Source: Lepidurus packardi | Lineage: Eukaryota > Arthropoda > Branchiopoda > Notostraca > Triopsidae | NCBI GenBank assembly: GCA_023053545.1 | Contig: JAKZAN010000001.1 | Coordinates: forward strand, 6,964,565 to 7,028,564 | DNA: 64,000 nucleotides | Reading direction: 5' to 3' | Part shown: positions 46,301 to 59,100 of the stretch, one piece after another | Numbering within the stretch: position 1 is the first letter of the stretch | Layout: every line of letters starts with the position of its first letter | Notes under the pieces: generated by a model | The model's input: only the letters and a program-made list of their open reading frames with translations | The model's database searches: none | Told to the model about the DNA's origin: nothing | Made by a program: the position numbers and the translations under genes

Positions 46301-49300
46301 CATCAAAAGTTTGTAAGTGAAGTTGAAAGAATGAATTGCAAATATCTCGAGGAATCAATAACCGAGGCTTTCATTCCCTCAATCAACTTGATGGGCTAAT
46401 GTCAAAAATTGTGTCTCGCAGAGAAGCGGGAATTGAGCCAAAAGTCTTGCTGCGCAACCTATCAGAACCAATTGGTTTTACTATAGTTTCACAAAAAGGG
46501 TGAGACGGAGCGAGAAAGAGGATTTGCCTGGTAAAAGGTGGATTGTCTTTCATAAGGGATAAACGGGATAAATGGGAGGCTTATGCTCACCAGAAATGAA
46601 GAAAGACAGCAGCATCCTCAACCCCAGACTCTTAAAGGTTTTCCAGAAACAAACAAACGCTGCGGGAGAGTTATGCAAATGAACATTGAGGCTCCACCAA
46701 ATAGAGACGTTGTGAAGCAGACAGATTTCCCACACATGCACAATCAGCCTATAAATAATGTTCCTCCAATGAACTGCCTGGCCCTTCTTGATTCGCCGCG
46801 TCATGCTTATCATCTCGTGCTTAATCGGCAAAGACGTTTATGGATCTAAAACACCAACTTTTGTCACCTGTCGAAGGTCTCTCTAGAAAAAAAAGTAAAA
46901 AAGGCGTTGGTTTGCTAAAGTCTTTGGGTGGACTTGGGTAACCCCATACAATTTCGCGAGCTGGTGTTTAATTTTCTGCATAATGTGGTCACGATTTGTT
47001 TGCTCTCTTGAAGAGGCTTGGCGCATTTCAGTGTTGTCCGCGTTGATTAGGAAGATTCACCTTAAACTTTTAACGGGAAATTCATCTTTATTTTATTTTA
47101 TTTGACTTTGCGATTTTGCACTTAGACCCCCAACCTAAGGGTATGCAAGTTTATGTCGTCCAAGGCGGAACTAATGACTTGGATTTCTATGCTAAATGAA
47201 TATGGATGATGTGGATATGCGCGTGTTTTTCGTTGCGGGGAAGGTCTTCAGACATGTGTGTGCGTCTGAGTGAGTGCACTTTACATTTGCGATTTCTTTC
47301 ATTTTTTTTGCCAACCTGAGTGTGTGCGCTGGTTAGGAAAGAAATGGAAAATGAGGTAATAAGTCTGGTTAGGTCGTCCCTCACCGTAGACGGGTTCATC
47401 CTTTTAAGTTAGTTGTGGTCTGACGACGAACAAATTTCCAACCGAGCCAAGCAAAAAAAAGACAAAAGTTTTAGAGTTTAGAAAAGTTTTAGAAAAAAAG
47501 TTTTTTTCCTCAAAAACTAACGTAATGCTTCATATTTTAGGAGATTTTTAGGGGATGAACTGTTTGTGTGTGGGTTGGTGCTTTTTGTTTTTCTTGTTTT
47601 ACTTATCCCAAAAAAAAGGAAAAAACTTGGTTGCGCGTAAAAGAGGGCAAAAACTAGCACAACGAGTAAGGCAATCAGACGTCGGCGGGACGTCGTTAAA
47701 AAGACGAAGAAAATGGCTGCCAACTTCTGGTGTACCAATCCTCAATTTCCTTGTTCTTTTTTCTTTCTTCACTTACGTTTTTGTTGTTTTTTTGCTAGTA
47801 CAGAAAACTAAAACATGCCAAATAGCAATGCCTGGAACCTCATTGGTGTAGTTGTGTCATGCTTTCGCCTTAAACTTTTTTTTTTAAATAGTTGGACACA
47901 CTTTTAGCAAACTACTTTCGCCCTAATACTTACGACAGTTCGCTTAGGGGTTTATTCCCGGTATTGTAAGTTTTGCCAAGTCAAAAATGCCGACATTTTG
48001 CTCTCGACAGCTCAACTCGTTTGCCGCTCTCTCTTGTAGGTGAGTTCCGATACCCGGAACCGCCTCGTGGTGCGTTTCTGGATTTTTTACCTAGCAATAC
48101 CAGGAAGGTGAAGTGTCCCAGTCGATTAGCGTACCTTTCGTCAATAATTTTTTCATATTTTACAATAATTCATTTAGTCATTATGCGTGTCAATTACGAT
48201 GGGGGTTACTATGTCTTTTGTATGTCGCGCAAAGAAAAATACGTTTTTTTTTTACCTTTGACAAATACATTTTTCTTATTTTTTGTTCATTTCTCACGGT
48301 CATTTTTCTGGTAAGAAGGCTAGTGGGAAAGGAGCCCTAAAGGTAAGGCCTTTTGGGGTCGCCAAGAGGGGTGGTTTAGAGGAGTGGGTTGCAAGGTAGA
48401 CATGCAAGAGAGTAAAAGGCAGGTAAAACTCGAACTCGCTTATGAATCTGCCCCCCAAGAAAGGGAGTGGTCCCTGGAAGGTGGCCTCTGGAATGTGGTT
48501 TCTTGCCCTCCCGAGGCTTCACCCACCTTTTTTTGCACCATTTCTCCTTCACCTGGCGGTTTTTGACGAGTGGCGTTTGTGGCGCCCCGTGGGCAACGGA
48601 GCACAAACCCCCCACATATGTTACATGGGTCTGGGGATGCCATTTTAGCATTCGGGACAGTTTAGATATGGATATCTCCGATATAAACAACGCTCAGATG
48701 ATGAGGCTTGCCAAAGCTTTTGGTCTCATTTATGCAGTTTACAAAGGATGATCGCTTCTCCAATCGGAGGCTTTCCGTCGCTCTCCTTTTCCACTCACGC
48801 TGAGTCGAGTCTGCAACTAGGTGAGAGGTGAGGTGTATTTACCAAATGCGATGAAAAAGGGTTAATGCTCGCCAATGAGCGGGAGGGGGCGCCTGGTTGG
48901 GGGTCTTCAAAACGCTATCAAACTATTCAAGTCTATAATTTACATTAAAAAAAGAAATGCATACTTTATTGCGTCTGAATTTGAACAGATTGAGACAAGG
49001 TCAGATAATTTTGACCAGATTTTGGTATTCGATCGGTCATTTGGCCAAACAAGATGTACAAGATGGTAGACGTCAACATTATGACGTATGGTGATGGCGG
49101 GTAGTAGAGCAGAACTATCAGCTAATCTGCAACGATGTGCGACTTGGGTTGGGTTCTTGATATTCAAATGCCTTTCAAAAGTTTTGGCCTTTTTGGAAGG
49201 GGTGAAATAGGAAAGGAAAATAAGCAGTCCTTATCAGTGCAAAAGGCCACTGAGCTGTAATGAAGAGTTTGCGTTAGGTTCGTACAAACCCGAAAAAAGA

Positions 49301-50885
49301 AGAGGAAAAAACATGTTGCTTTTACACCTACCTGAGCTAGAGCACAAGCGTGTAGGAGTTGACTGTGTCTGAAACGATTCCTTCTAAATACACCTTCTTA
49401 AAGGGCAACAGCCACCAAAACAACAACTCAGTCTGAAGAAATGGAGCAAGAAGTCTAGGTTTTAGTAATATTTTTCTTCCTTTTATGCACGAAGTAGTAA
49501 TTTAGCTTTAAAAGAAAGACATTTCAAGAAATAGGATCACGTGGCTTTCTGGTGACTTCAACTACATGTAAACAATAACCTTGGTAACAGAGCCTTTAGC
49601 CACACCCTGACCAGTCTATGACATCATAACAGAAGTTTGGATGTCAATAACTCGTAAAAGGGTAGTCAAGAAAATTTGAAACCAAGTTCATCATTTTTAG
49701 GATTATCTAGACTTCAAACACGTATTCAAATTTTCGCATGTGCTTTTGATGCTTAGTGCCCTTAATACTGGGCCAACCTGTTCCCGAGTCTGCCGATCGA
49801 CTAACATTCTTTTCCCCTTTTATAAAGCAGGGGGGAGACATTTTTTCTTTTCTTATCTTGCCAATAAGCCCAAATCGCATGGTACTAGACTCCCAGCTTC
49901 AACTGGGAAAACATCGTATAGATATAAGCGGCAGGTATTCTTCTTGGCTCACGCAAATGCTATAAAGTAAGCTTGGGACTAAGGAATCTACAAGTTTTGG
50001 AGGAATTGAATGACGTATTTTAACGTGTCATTTGCATAAAGGAACTCGTGCTAGGGTCCGAGACGTTTTTCCCCTGGCTTATCTTGGCTAGGTAGAAAAT
50101 AAAAAAGAGAATAATAATAATAAAAAAAAAGTTTGGAAATGAAGAAAGCAAAAGAGAGAGAGAGACAGAGAGCTTTTCTGTGGCACCTGACTTTGGTTTG
50201 GAAGCTTCCCCCATAATAAATTATTCATTAAAGTTAATATTCATGTTTTTTTCTCTAACATTCTAAATGGAAGACAAACTGAAGCGGTTACAGAACATAT
50301 GAAGACAACAAACGGCAAGGAATACGCAAAATAACCCGTTTTTATGTATGGGATTTCGGCTTGCCTTTGTCTTCCTTTTCTTCTCTCTTAGCCCCCTCGA
50401 CTAATTTCTTGAAAAAGGGAAAAGAACAAGGTGGGTTTGAGGGTGGGAGAAATAGCGGAAGACGGGACGCTGAGGGAACCCCGGTTAAGTGTAATTGTCA
50501 GCAATTTTTGTCCTCGACTTGGGATAGTTAAGGCTTCTTTAGTGGCGTTATCTACACGAAAATAGGAAGTGCCATTTCGCCTTTACCACCTTGCTAGTAG
50601 GTCTAGCAAACAAACGGTATTTTTATGGCGCGTTAACTATCTTTGGCATCTCGTAAGATACAGCCTTGAACTCTTGCCTTCTCAAAGTAGCCTAAAGTAG
50701 ACCTACTTGCAACCCTTTTTCGCGTTGGAAAAGGTCGGTGGATCACTCACCTAAGATATGTCCAAGAAATGCCACATTATTTGTGTAAGGTAAAAGGAAG
50801 GTTGTGTATCCAAGCACGTGACTAGCTGCACGCAACACATATTTTGCACCTGAATGTTAATTGCCATTCGCCAGTCAGCTGATCT
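43303..50885. other. 7.6 kb without a recognised gene
   Basis: This is AT-rich DNA with a G run near 43802-43816 and a small triplication of aaatggg(c)tacc-like words near 43975-44000. No open frame has a recognisable domain. Confidence 0.45.
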
Positions 50886-50920
50886 CTTGGGGAGTCCAGC
50901 TGATTGCTGGACTCCCCAAG
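50886..50920. repeat. Perfect 15-bp hairpin with 5-nt loop
   Basis: CTTGGGGAGTCCAGC at 50886-50900 is followed by the loop TGATT and then the exact reverse complement at 50906-50920. Pairing stops beyond the 15 bp, so the stem is too short for a typical microRNA precursor. No element was recognised around it. Confidence 0.8.
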
Positions 50921-52880
50921 TTCCTGGGGCTCTTGGTTCTCCTTCGCATTCAACATTAATAATACTAATACTGTAGCATCCTAGTACTTATATACATGTA
51001 TATAAATTTTTTACGACGCCTACGCTCTCACGTCAGTTAGAGGGGCTTATTTCACATGTATGCATGCAAGTCTCTTTCGTCCCTTCACCCAGACAATGGC
51101 AATGAACGTCATGGATTAATTCAGGTTAGGTTAGGAAGCAAATTAAGTTACGATTTTCTAGGACATTTGGCAACATGCTTTACACCAAAACTTTTGGACT
51201 TTCGGAGGCGACACTCTCTCGAGGGACTTTTATATTTAACAAGCAAAAAGGAGGCAAAAAAGAAAGCAAAAGAACAAGGTAAAGGAGCAAGGGGACGCAC
51301 CAGCTGCATAATAATCAAGTTCTTGTTCGCATAGTAGTGTTTTCTTCGGCGCTTGGAGACCCGAGCTAATCAACCGAGCCTTTCCAAGGTTTGGCAAAAA
51401 GGTACTGGTGAGCCAGACTGGCACGACTCGGCTTGTCTTTTTCTTTTTTCATCATTCCGATAGACGTCGATTCGTAGTGGTAACGTATACGTTTGGAAGC
51501 TTCTTCTTCTTCCCCTTCTCCTGGCTTCGGATGACAGTAAGGGAAAAGTTGAGTATAGGGTCGCGTTCAACCTTTTCTGGTTTCCATGCTCAACCCCTAT
51601 GCTATGTCCAATATGGCGTTCAATTGGAAGTCCAATATGACGGCTAGCGGGGAGGGGTGAAATGGGAACAAGACGGACAGATTTCCGATTTTAACCCCCG
51701 TTGAATGTATTCAGCTTGGCTGCGATGGTATGAAAGGTAAAAGGAACAGTCAACATCCTTTTCCAGTTGGAAAAGGTGGAAGGAAAAGGGAAAAATGCGG
51801 TGCGTGGTGAAGAGAGAGAAGTAGATGACTCTTTCCCTGTATTTTTCGGTTCTTCTTCTGCTGGGTCCCACCATTCCGATCATTCATGGCCTTCTTTGGC
51901 CCTGGGAGGAAACCGATGGTGAACATGGATGGAGGTTTCTCTCTCTCTCTTCTATCTTTTTCTCTTGTTCCCTTCCTTCTCTTTCATTCCGCCACTACCA
52001 CCACCATCACCTTCCATGGCATGGAAAATGGTATTACCTTCCTTCTCATGGCTTCTCCAGTCTACCTCGAGAAACGCCCTCAAGGCTCGGTAGGGCTTTA
52101 CAGGTTTTCGGTGTGGTGACCAACTTATCCTGCCTAGCGTGCCTTCTTGGCCCCATGACCAGCAGTCAGTTGGTTTGGCTTTGGGATTCAGTTGCCTTCG
52201 GGCTACACACACACCACGCTCCTCACCTTGGCAAGTTGGCCGAAAAGTGGGCACGAAAACCTGTGTTAGCTTCACGTTTTCCCAAGTTTTCGCCATCAAC
52301 CCAAACTTAAATTTAACTGGAAATCTGGGGAATTGTGTTTTGTGCGGGCGTGACACACTTTATTTCACCACAGAAGCTGGAAGAGTTGGACGCAGTGAAC
52401 TTGGTTTAAGGAGGTCTCCAAAGCACTTTTGGGTCCTCAAAGTTTTGATGGACAAGCCGTTGGTAGAAGCTGTAGCTTGGGTAGACGTTGGTAACTGGGA
52501 AAAGGGCGGCCATCTTGGTCTGGGAGTTAAGTTGGTCCCCCACCTGTAGAGCCCTAGTCGTGGTGTGCCTCTGCTGGAATCGCCGGAAAACCAAGCCAGC
52601 ACGGTACCACTTCTCATTGCCATTGCAGCATCCATTGCTTAGGGCTGTGTTAGCAGGCAAAGCGTGTGCATGGTGCTCGATATTGTTTCCAGCGGCATTT
52701 TTTGGGGCGTTTCTGCGCGCGTGAATTGGTTGGCACTCCACTGTTTTTCGTTTCAAAAAGACACAAACAGACAGCGTGCTTTCGGAACGGCCATTTTTGA
52801 GAACGACCAACTTTGACACCCTACAATAGCACGGCTTCGTTCAGAGTGAGGGTACAATAAGTGTTGGTTCGCATTCCCAG
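50921..52880. other. Upstream flank of AP-2 first exon
   Basis: Several overlapping frames of about 100-160 codons occur in both directions between 51.8 and 52.8 kb, where base composition is less AT-rich. None shows a domain and they overlap each other, so I do not call a gene. The segment could include promoter and 5' UTR of the AP-2 gene. A possible acceptor (gcattcccag) at 52880 precedes the first coding exon. Confidence 0.4.
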
Positions 52881-52905
52881 AAGAAGATTCAGCCTTGTTT
52901 TGGCT

Positions 52906-53145
52906 ATGGCTGCAGTAAGCCCCATGGACGAAGAAAGCTCCATAAGCGTTACGTTGGTGCCGAAACGTGAAGCACCGGAAGACACCGATGGAGACGCTTT
53001 GTCTCCCCAGAAAAGACCTCTCAATAACAACAACAATGATGTAGCCACCGTCTTCCTTATCGATACGACCGAATGTGACGTCCAGGTGGAGGAAGACACT
53101 GAAGCCGAGGCAGGTGACCACGAAGGCTCCGTCAGTGTCGATGAG
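52906..53145 (+). CDS. TfAP-2: Candidate AP-2 first exon, distal (80 codons)
   Basis: The ATG at 52906 has G at -3 and +4. The frame runs 80 codons to GATGAG|gtatca in phase 0, matching the phase-0 acceptor at 59003. The peptide is acidic, with [22 protein letters not shown], an Asn5 run and a strongly acidic end ([13 protein letters not shown]), as suits an N-terminal activation segment. Joined to the PY exon it reads SVDE-ERTLGP; vertebrate TFAP2A reads CE-DRHDG at the same point. There is no direct homology for the 80 residues themselves, so membership in this gene rests on phase, strand and position. Confidence 0.6.
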
Positions 53146-56100
53146 GTATCAACAAAATTGCAAAAAAATTAAAAACAAAAATCTACCAAAAATCGCGTTT
53201 TCTTCCTATTTCTGTTCCCCTTTTTTCCCTGGATGAAGCTATTTAATGCTGCCTTCTATGGGGGGTTTGATAAGCGAGACCAGTTTTGCAATCCAAACTT
53301 CACCCACTTTGGCAAAGGGCGCTGGACAGATGACGCTCCAGTAGACTATTTTTTATATTTATAAAGGGAGAGAAAAGTTTTTTGGAAAAATTTTAATGGA
53401 AAAAGATAGCCGAGAAGGTCCATCATTAGCGCATGCCGAATTATATCAGATGGGTAACGACGGTAAAGGACTTTTTTTTAGGCCTGCAGCGAAAAAGGAC
53501 ATGGTCATCTTAGAAGAAGAGGGGGGTAAAGGTGTTTCCTGCCTGGCTGCGGGCGACCATGCACTTTTTTGTTGCTTTTTCACGTTCGTCTCGACTGACC
53601 AAACCCACCCCAGCCTCTTCCCCCTTCTCCCACTCTCTTGTATTCGACCTAATTGATGATCGTCCATCGTGCCTTTTCTGCATGGCGCCATGTTTGAACA
53701 TGAATATTTGATTTGGCAAATCAGCAGTTTTAGGAAGGAGCATGCAAATAACGCTGACCGAGGCAGTTCGACAACAGGTGGTAGTGATACAATTGTTCCT
53801 AGCTCAGACCACAAACGTACTAATAATTAAATTAACATAGCTTGTGTAAAGATTAGATTGCGAATCATCCCACTGAGCTTAGCATTTTGAATCTTTTTTT
53901 TGTGTCAAGCTTCTTTTGTGTTATTATTGTTTGGGGTTCAAGGAAAGAAAGCTTAACACAGTAAATGGATTGTGCGTGATTAATGAATTTGGCAAATGGT
54001 TATGGCAGACCAGGTGCAACATGCACACATAAGTATACAGGTGAAGCGTTTTCGTTTTATTTTCCGGTTTTAAAAGCTTCTTACGTTTGTGTCTGGCTCT
54101 GCAGTTTTATTAAGTTTATTAGAAGGCAGCGAGAGAGTCAAACACGTACAGGTTAATTTTTTTAAGCACATACTGTTTAACTTTCGTGCCAGCAAAGGCA
54201 TAGGAATGACTGGAAAAAAAACTCCTCGAGAATATACAAGTCCCTTTTTTGTCTCCTGAAGGATTTTTCCCCAGGTAGTATGTTGGCGTGTACCGAGTGT
54301 TTACGGTTTCCGTGTAAGTTGAGATTTTTTTTTTTCCTTTTTTGCGCCTGTCCGGGAAAGGGAGGTCTATATGTACTTTGCAACCAACTGGTTAGGTTCG
54401 GGTTTTGGGGTCATGGAATCCCTTTTTGGCTGGCTAACCCAAGTGAGTCCAGTCACGAAAAAGAAAAAATAGAGATAAAGATGGGGAAAAGGAGCAGACC
54501 GTGCGACAGGTGAACTCCTAAGAAAGACTGCACCATGAATGGCATTTGGGTATTTTGGTTAACAAAAAACGGTGCTGTATGGCAAAGAGCAGCAATAAGA
54601 CTGATGTAGTAGGTCTGGTCAAGGAAAAGCTCAAATTTATTATTCCTTTTGGTAAGAGTTAAGAGAAAAAGAAACGAAAGAAAGGGCCCGGAGAAGGCGT
54701 AGTGTGGTTTTGGATGAATGAAAAGGAGCAGAACCAAAAGGCAAAATGGTCTTAACTTGTTAATCTTCTAGGTTGAGAGCTCTTTGCCTTGAATGCTTTT
54801 TTCCGTTCTGGCGTTGGGAGTTATTTTTATGATTATAAGCAAGCCAATGGTTTTAATATGCAAATGATGGGCCAGAAAAGTAACACAGTTGTGGCGGAGT
54901 TGGACGTTGGACGCCAGGTTTAAGGGGAAAGGAAGCGTTAGTGGTGCGCAAACTCGCACCTCAAGACTCCTGGACGTGTTGCGCAGCAGCCTCCTGTGTC
55001 TGGGAAGTTTGTTTCTCCAAATGGGGAAAAAATTAAATAGGAAGAAGGGAACAGATTTGAGATAGAGGCAGAGAAAAATGAAAAAAAAAGAAGAGGAAGA
55101 ACTCACCCGGATAATAAGATAGCCCGTGACGGTGCAGTCTTTTTATTGTGTGAAAAAGAAATATTACAATATTGACATATTCGTCTCTTTGCTAACGTTA
55201 CTCTGAAATGTCTTCTTTTTTACTTCTTTTGGGTAGTAACATTCAAAGAATTGTTTTTTTTTCCAGCCTTTTGTACTATTTTAGCATGGGAAAATTGCCC
55301 TTATTGTAGTGCAATATTATATAAAGCTTGTCATTAAGAGCTAGTTTTCCATGCTTAAATATAGGAAAAACGTCCTTACCAGCCTCGTATGTTACCAAGG
55401 TCTATTTTCTTGAGCATAGGAAAAACGTCTTTTGCGATTTTTTTAAAGCCCAGATTCTTCAAGACTATTGTTTATTAAACCAAAGAATATGTTTCACCTT
55501 ACGTAAAGTAATTTTAATTAAAATGGACTTCTTTTTTTATTTTCTGTAAGTTTTTCTATTTTTCTTCCCTGTAGTCAAAACAAACGTTCACACATCAAAC
55601 CAGTTACATGTAAGGATGCAAGTTCTTAAAAAATTTCGAAGCCTAAAGGCGCCGTTTATAGGAAAAAAGCGTTCAAAGTGAAACTAAGCTCGTATCTCTG
55701 AATTTTTTTTCTTACTTATCAATCTTTCGTTCAAAACAGTCAACTTAAAAAAAAATCGTAACCTAAAAAAATCCTTTTAAATCTTAACCTAAAGGTTAAG
55801 ACATTCTTTTAATCAATAAGATAATCCCCATATTTCTTCCAAGGAGAGATTGAAGTTTTTTCCGTTTTTTTTTAAAGTTTTTAAGGTTTTACGGATCAAG
55901 TAGACTTTGATTAAGGCTTCTTGGAGAGTGACGAGTATGAAAGTTTTATTTCTGTTTCAAATCGAGTGAACTTTATCCTTGTGCAAGGATCTCCGGGTTC
56001 CGGTTTTCGGGTAACATGAGCTGGAGTTGAGATGCAAATGAAGGGACAGGTGACAAGCGCATTTTTGAGCGTGATCTCTCGTTTCTTAGTAATCTTTCTC

Positions 56101-59100
56101 TTCTTGCGTTTTTAGGTTTCTCTTTTTTCATAAAAAAAAGTGCGAGGGGTATCAGTTGGCGTGAGAGAATGTATTGGGGGATCCCCATGATAAGGAATGG
56201 TGATGGGCGGGGTAACTAGTGTCAATTTTGTTTTTTGGGTACTTCCCGCAATTGTTGCATTAAATCTCTTTGAAAAATGCGCGCTAGCGTTTCTTCGTAT
56301 CAATGGCATCATCGATGATGGGATGGCGCGATGGTGTTAGGCCCAAGGAGAAAAAAGAAGGCCTCCCATTGCGTTCCAAGTTGTTACAATCTCTCAAGGA
56401 GACCCGCTGGTAGATGTGGACGCATTTGCTCGTTTCGTGTGCCCACATTCCATCCACACACAACACAGAGATAATACATACACGGTTCAGGAATTATTAA
56501 AAGCTTGCTCAACACCATCTGGTGAACAAACGAAGAGAGCCACGAATATTTTAAACTAGTTTACGGTTCGAAAGCTCAAAAACCTCCAGTTCATGCACAA
56601 AACCTCAAACTTACCTCATCAAAAGAAGCATTTTTATGAATTTTTGTTTTCCTGAGACAAGCTTCTCACGCTCACTTTTTCCTTGTGTGGCCTCTAATGA
56701 GGGGTGGAAACGTTATCGATTTTATTACATACCCTACATGTGTGTGGGCAAGCGCGTTCCAATTTCCCTTCTGCTTCCCTCCACCCTACCCCCCTTTTAT
56801 CCCAAGTTTCCCGAAGAGGAAATTACATTGGAAGGCTGTAATGGCGTCGCGAACTTTTCTGCGGCGCCTTTGGCTCGCTCAGGAGCGACATGCCGTAAGG
56901 TGGGCGTGGTCTAACGGCATGCGTTGCCCTGAGGCGAGATGAGTCCGCGCGGATTGGGGGTTGTGTGTCCTGTGGGCTCGCGTCTATTTTTTTTTAACGC
57001 TTCTTCTTGTCTTGAAACCATCCGTATAGCCCCAGGCGATGCTCTGATTGGGGGGCGCAGTACCGACGCACAGGGACGCCGGGACGTATCCTTGCGTAGT
57101 TGGAAAAGGTCGCATTGTTTCCCGGGTCTTAGACTTGGACGTGTGGTATAGTATTTGGGGAACACAGCCTGGAGTTGGACATAAGAAGAAAGGGAAGAAG
57201 CGAATAACGAAAAAAAAAGGGACCGTGAGCTCTATTTGTGGCAATTGCCCAAGTCCCGAACGAAACGAAACGACCCCTTGTACGAGGCCAGGTTAATTCT
57301 TTACCTGGGGCCAGTAATAAGTTTTTGGGTGGTAAAGGAAGGGAGGTTTTGGGAGGTGGGGGGAGTCAGCGTGCTCAGGTAGACAAGAACGAAAAAGGGC
57401 GTTTCGCCCACACGAGACGTTGGGGAGAGTCCAAGTTAAAACCCACAAGAGGAGCCCTCCTCGCACATACACATATACAGCCCCCAGATCTTAAAGTTAA
57501 AAGCTCCCGGGACGCGGCAGATAGCATTTGCTTGGCTGGCAGAGCAGGTGCAACGCAGGTGTGTTTTCTAGTGTGCGGTGCTTTGCTTTGGCGTTTCAAG
57601 AAGTACGGCAATCGCTGATCGCTTCCCGAGATATAAAACAGGAAGACGATTCACATGTTAAGCGTTCCCGAGTTTTTTATAGCGTACTTCATCCCATTCC
57701 ACCCTTTCCAAAGTGCAAAATTATGCGTTTTTAAAGAAGCGGGAAAAACACGAAAAAAGGGAATTACTTTTGATTGATGAACGATGTGTTTTTGAAATCT
57801 GTGCGCAAATAACCGTGGTTAGTTCTCGTTACGATTGGTGAACTTTGACGAACTCGAACTGTTGTATTTGCCGTACTCTTGTCCTGTCCCAAGTTACTTA
57901 GGAGCGAGGATTAAGTAAAAAAAAGTGTCGGTTGAGGAGAGTGAGGTGGATTGTTACTGTTGAAAAGCTCCATTTGCTTCTTCGCTGCCGTTTTATGTGA
58001 TATTTCCTATATGCCGGATTTGGATTCCTTTGGTGGTGTCGCGTATATGCCGACAGATATTATGTCGGCTGCAATGGAGGTATGGCAAGTAAGCTAAATT
58101 GGCGTGCTCTCACGAACCCCTCCCCCCAGAAAGCTCCTGGATTTACAGAAACACAAACTGCTATTGGTGCTTAGCGCTTTCTTAAAAAAATAACAATTTC
58201 CCTTTTGTCCAGTCGGGGATTTTGACTGTCTCATATTCTTTCGGGTGACGGGAGGACGAGTTGAAACGTTGTAAATTTTAGCCCCAGAAGAATAATGTTG
58301 TTTCAGTGCGAGCGACGCCCAGAGTGGGTCCGGCATCATGGCCACTCGCAATTTTCCTCGCGAAGCCATGACATGTCCCATGTGGTAACATTTTCTCCAA
58401 CTTTTTGGCTTGCTTGTGTCTGGTCCCCCCTTCTTGTTCGTCTATTTTAGCATTTAGTATTCAATTTCTGGTTGAGTTTTTTGGGAGCATGGAAGGAAAA
58501 TTCCGAGTTCGAGTTCTTAAGGGTTCCCTAATTTATTTTTTGTTCATCTGTTCTTGGTTATGTCCGAAAAAGGGGCAACAACACAATAACGAGATTCAGA
58601 TGGGTCGACTTGATTAGGAATTTTTGGCAAAGGGGCGCCAAATTTTTACCTGCGTCTCTCAATTTTTAAGGGCCCAAGAACAGAAAAGTTGTAAAGAGGG
58701 GGCTGATTACACTGTCATGCTATAAAACTTTGCCGACCGTGACGACGGACGTGAAAGACTTGATTAATGGCTCCCAAACACGAGTTTGGAACGCATGCGA
58801 AGGCATTTTGGTATCCTTTCATCCCTTTTTAGGTGTACATTTCCCTTTTTCTGACTCTCTCTCTTTGTCTTAAAGATAATTTGTTGCTAAATGTGTTATA
58901 TAATTGGCATGGCATTTGATTGGTGAGGCAAACGAGAAACAATCACATAAGAAACAATAGAACTAACAAGTTTACTGTCGCGCGTGTGTGCGGCGTGGGT
59001 AGGAGCGGACGCTGGGCCCAATGTCCGCGAACGGGAACTGTTGTTATTTTCCCACTTCGTGTTCGGCGGGTCCGACGCCGCACCTTCGCACGCACACGCC

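Noticed and set aside
51825..52819. Overlapping frames of 130-160 codons on both strands upstream of AP-2
   Set aside because: They contradict one another, lack domains, and are explained by a locally less AT-rich composition with few stops.
56636..57618. Cluster of frames in a GC-richer stretch of the AP-2 first intron
   Set aside because: Overlapping frames in all directions with no family motif and no phase-compatible junctions to AP-2.
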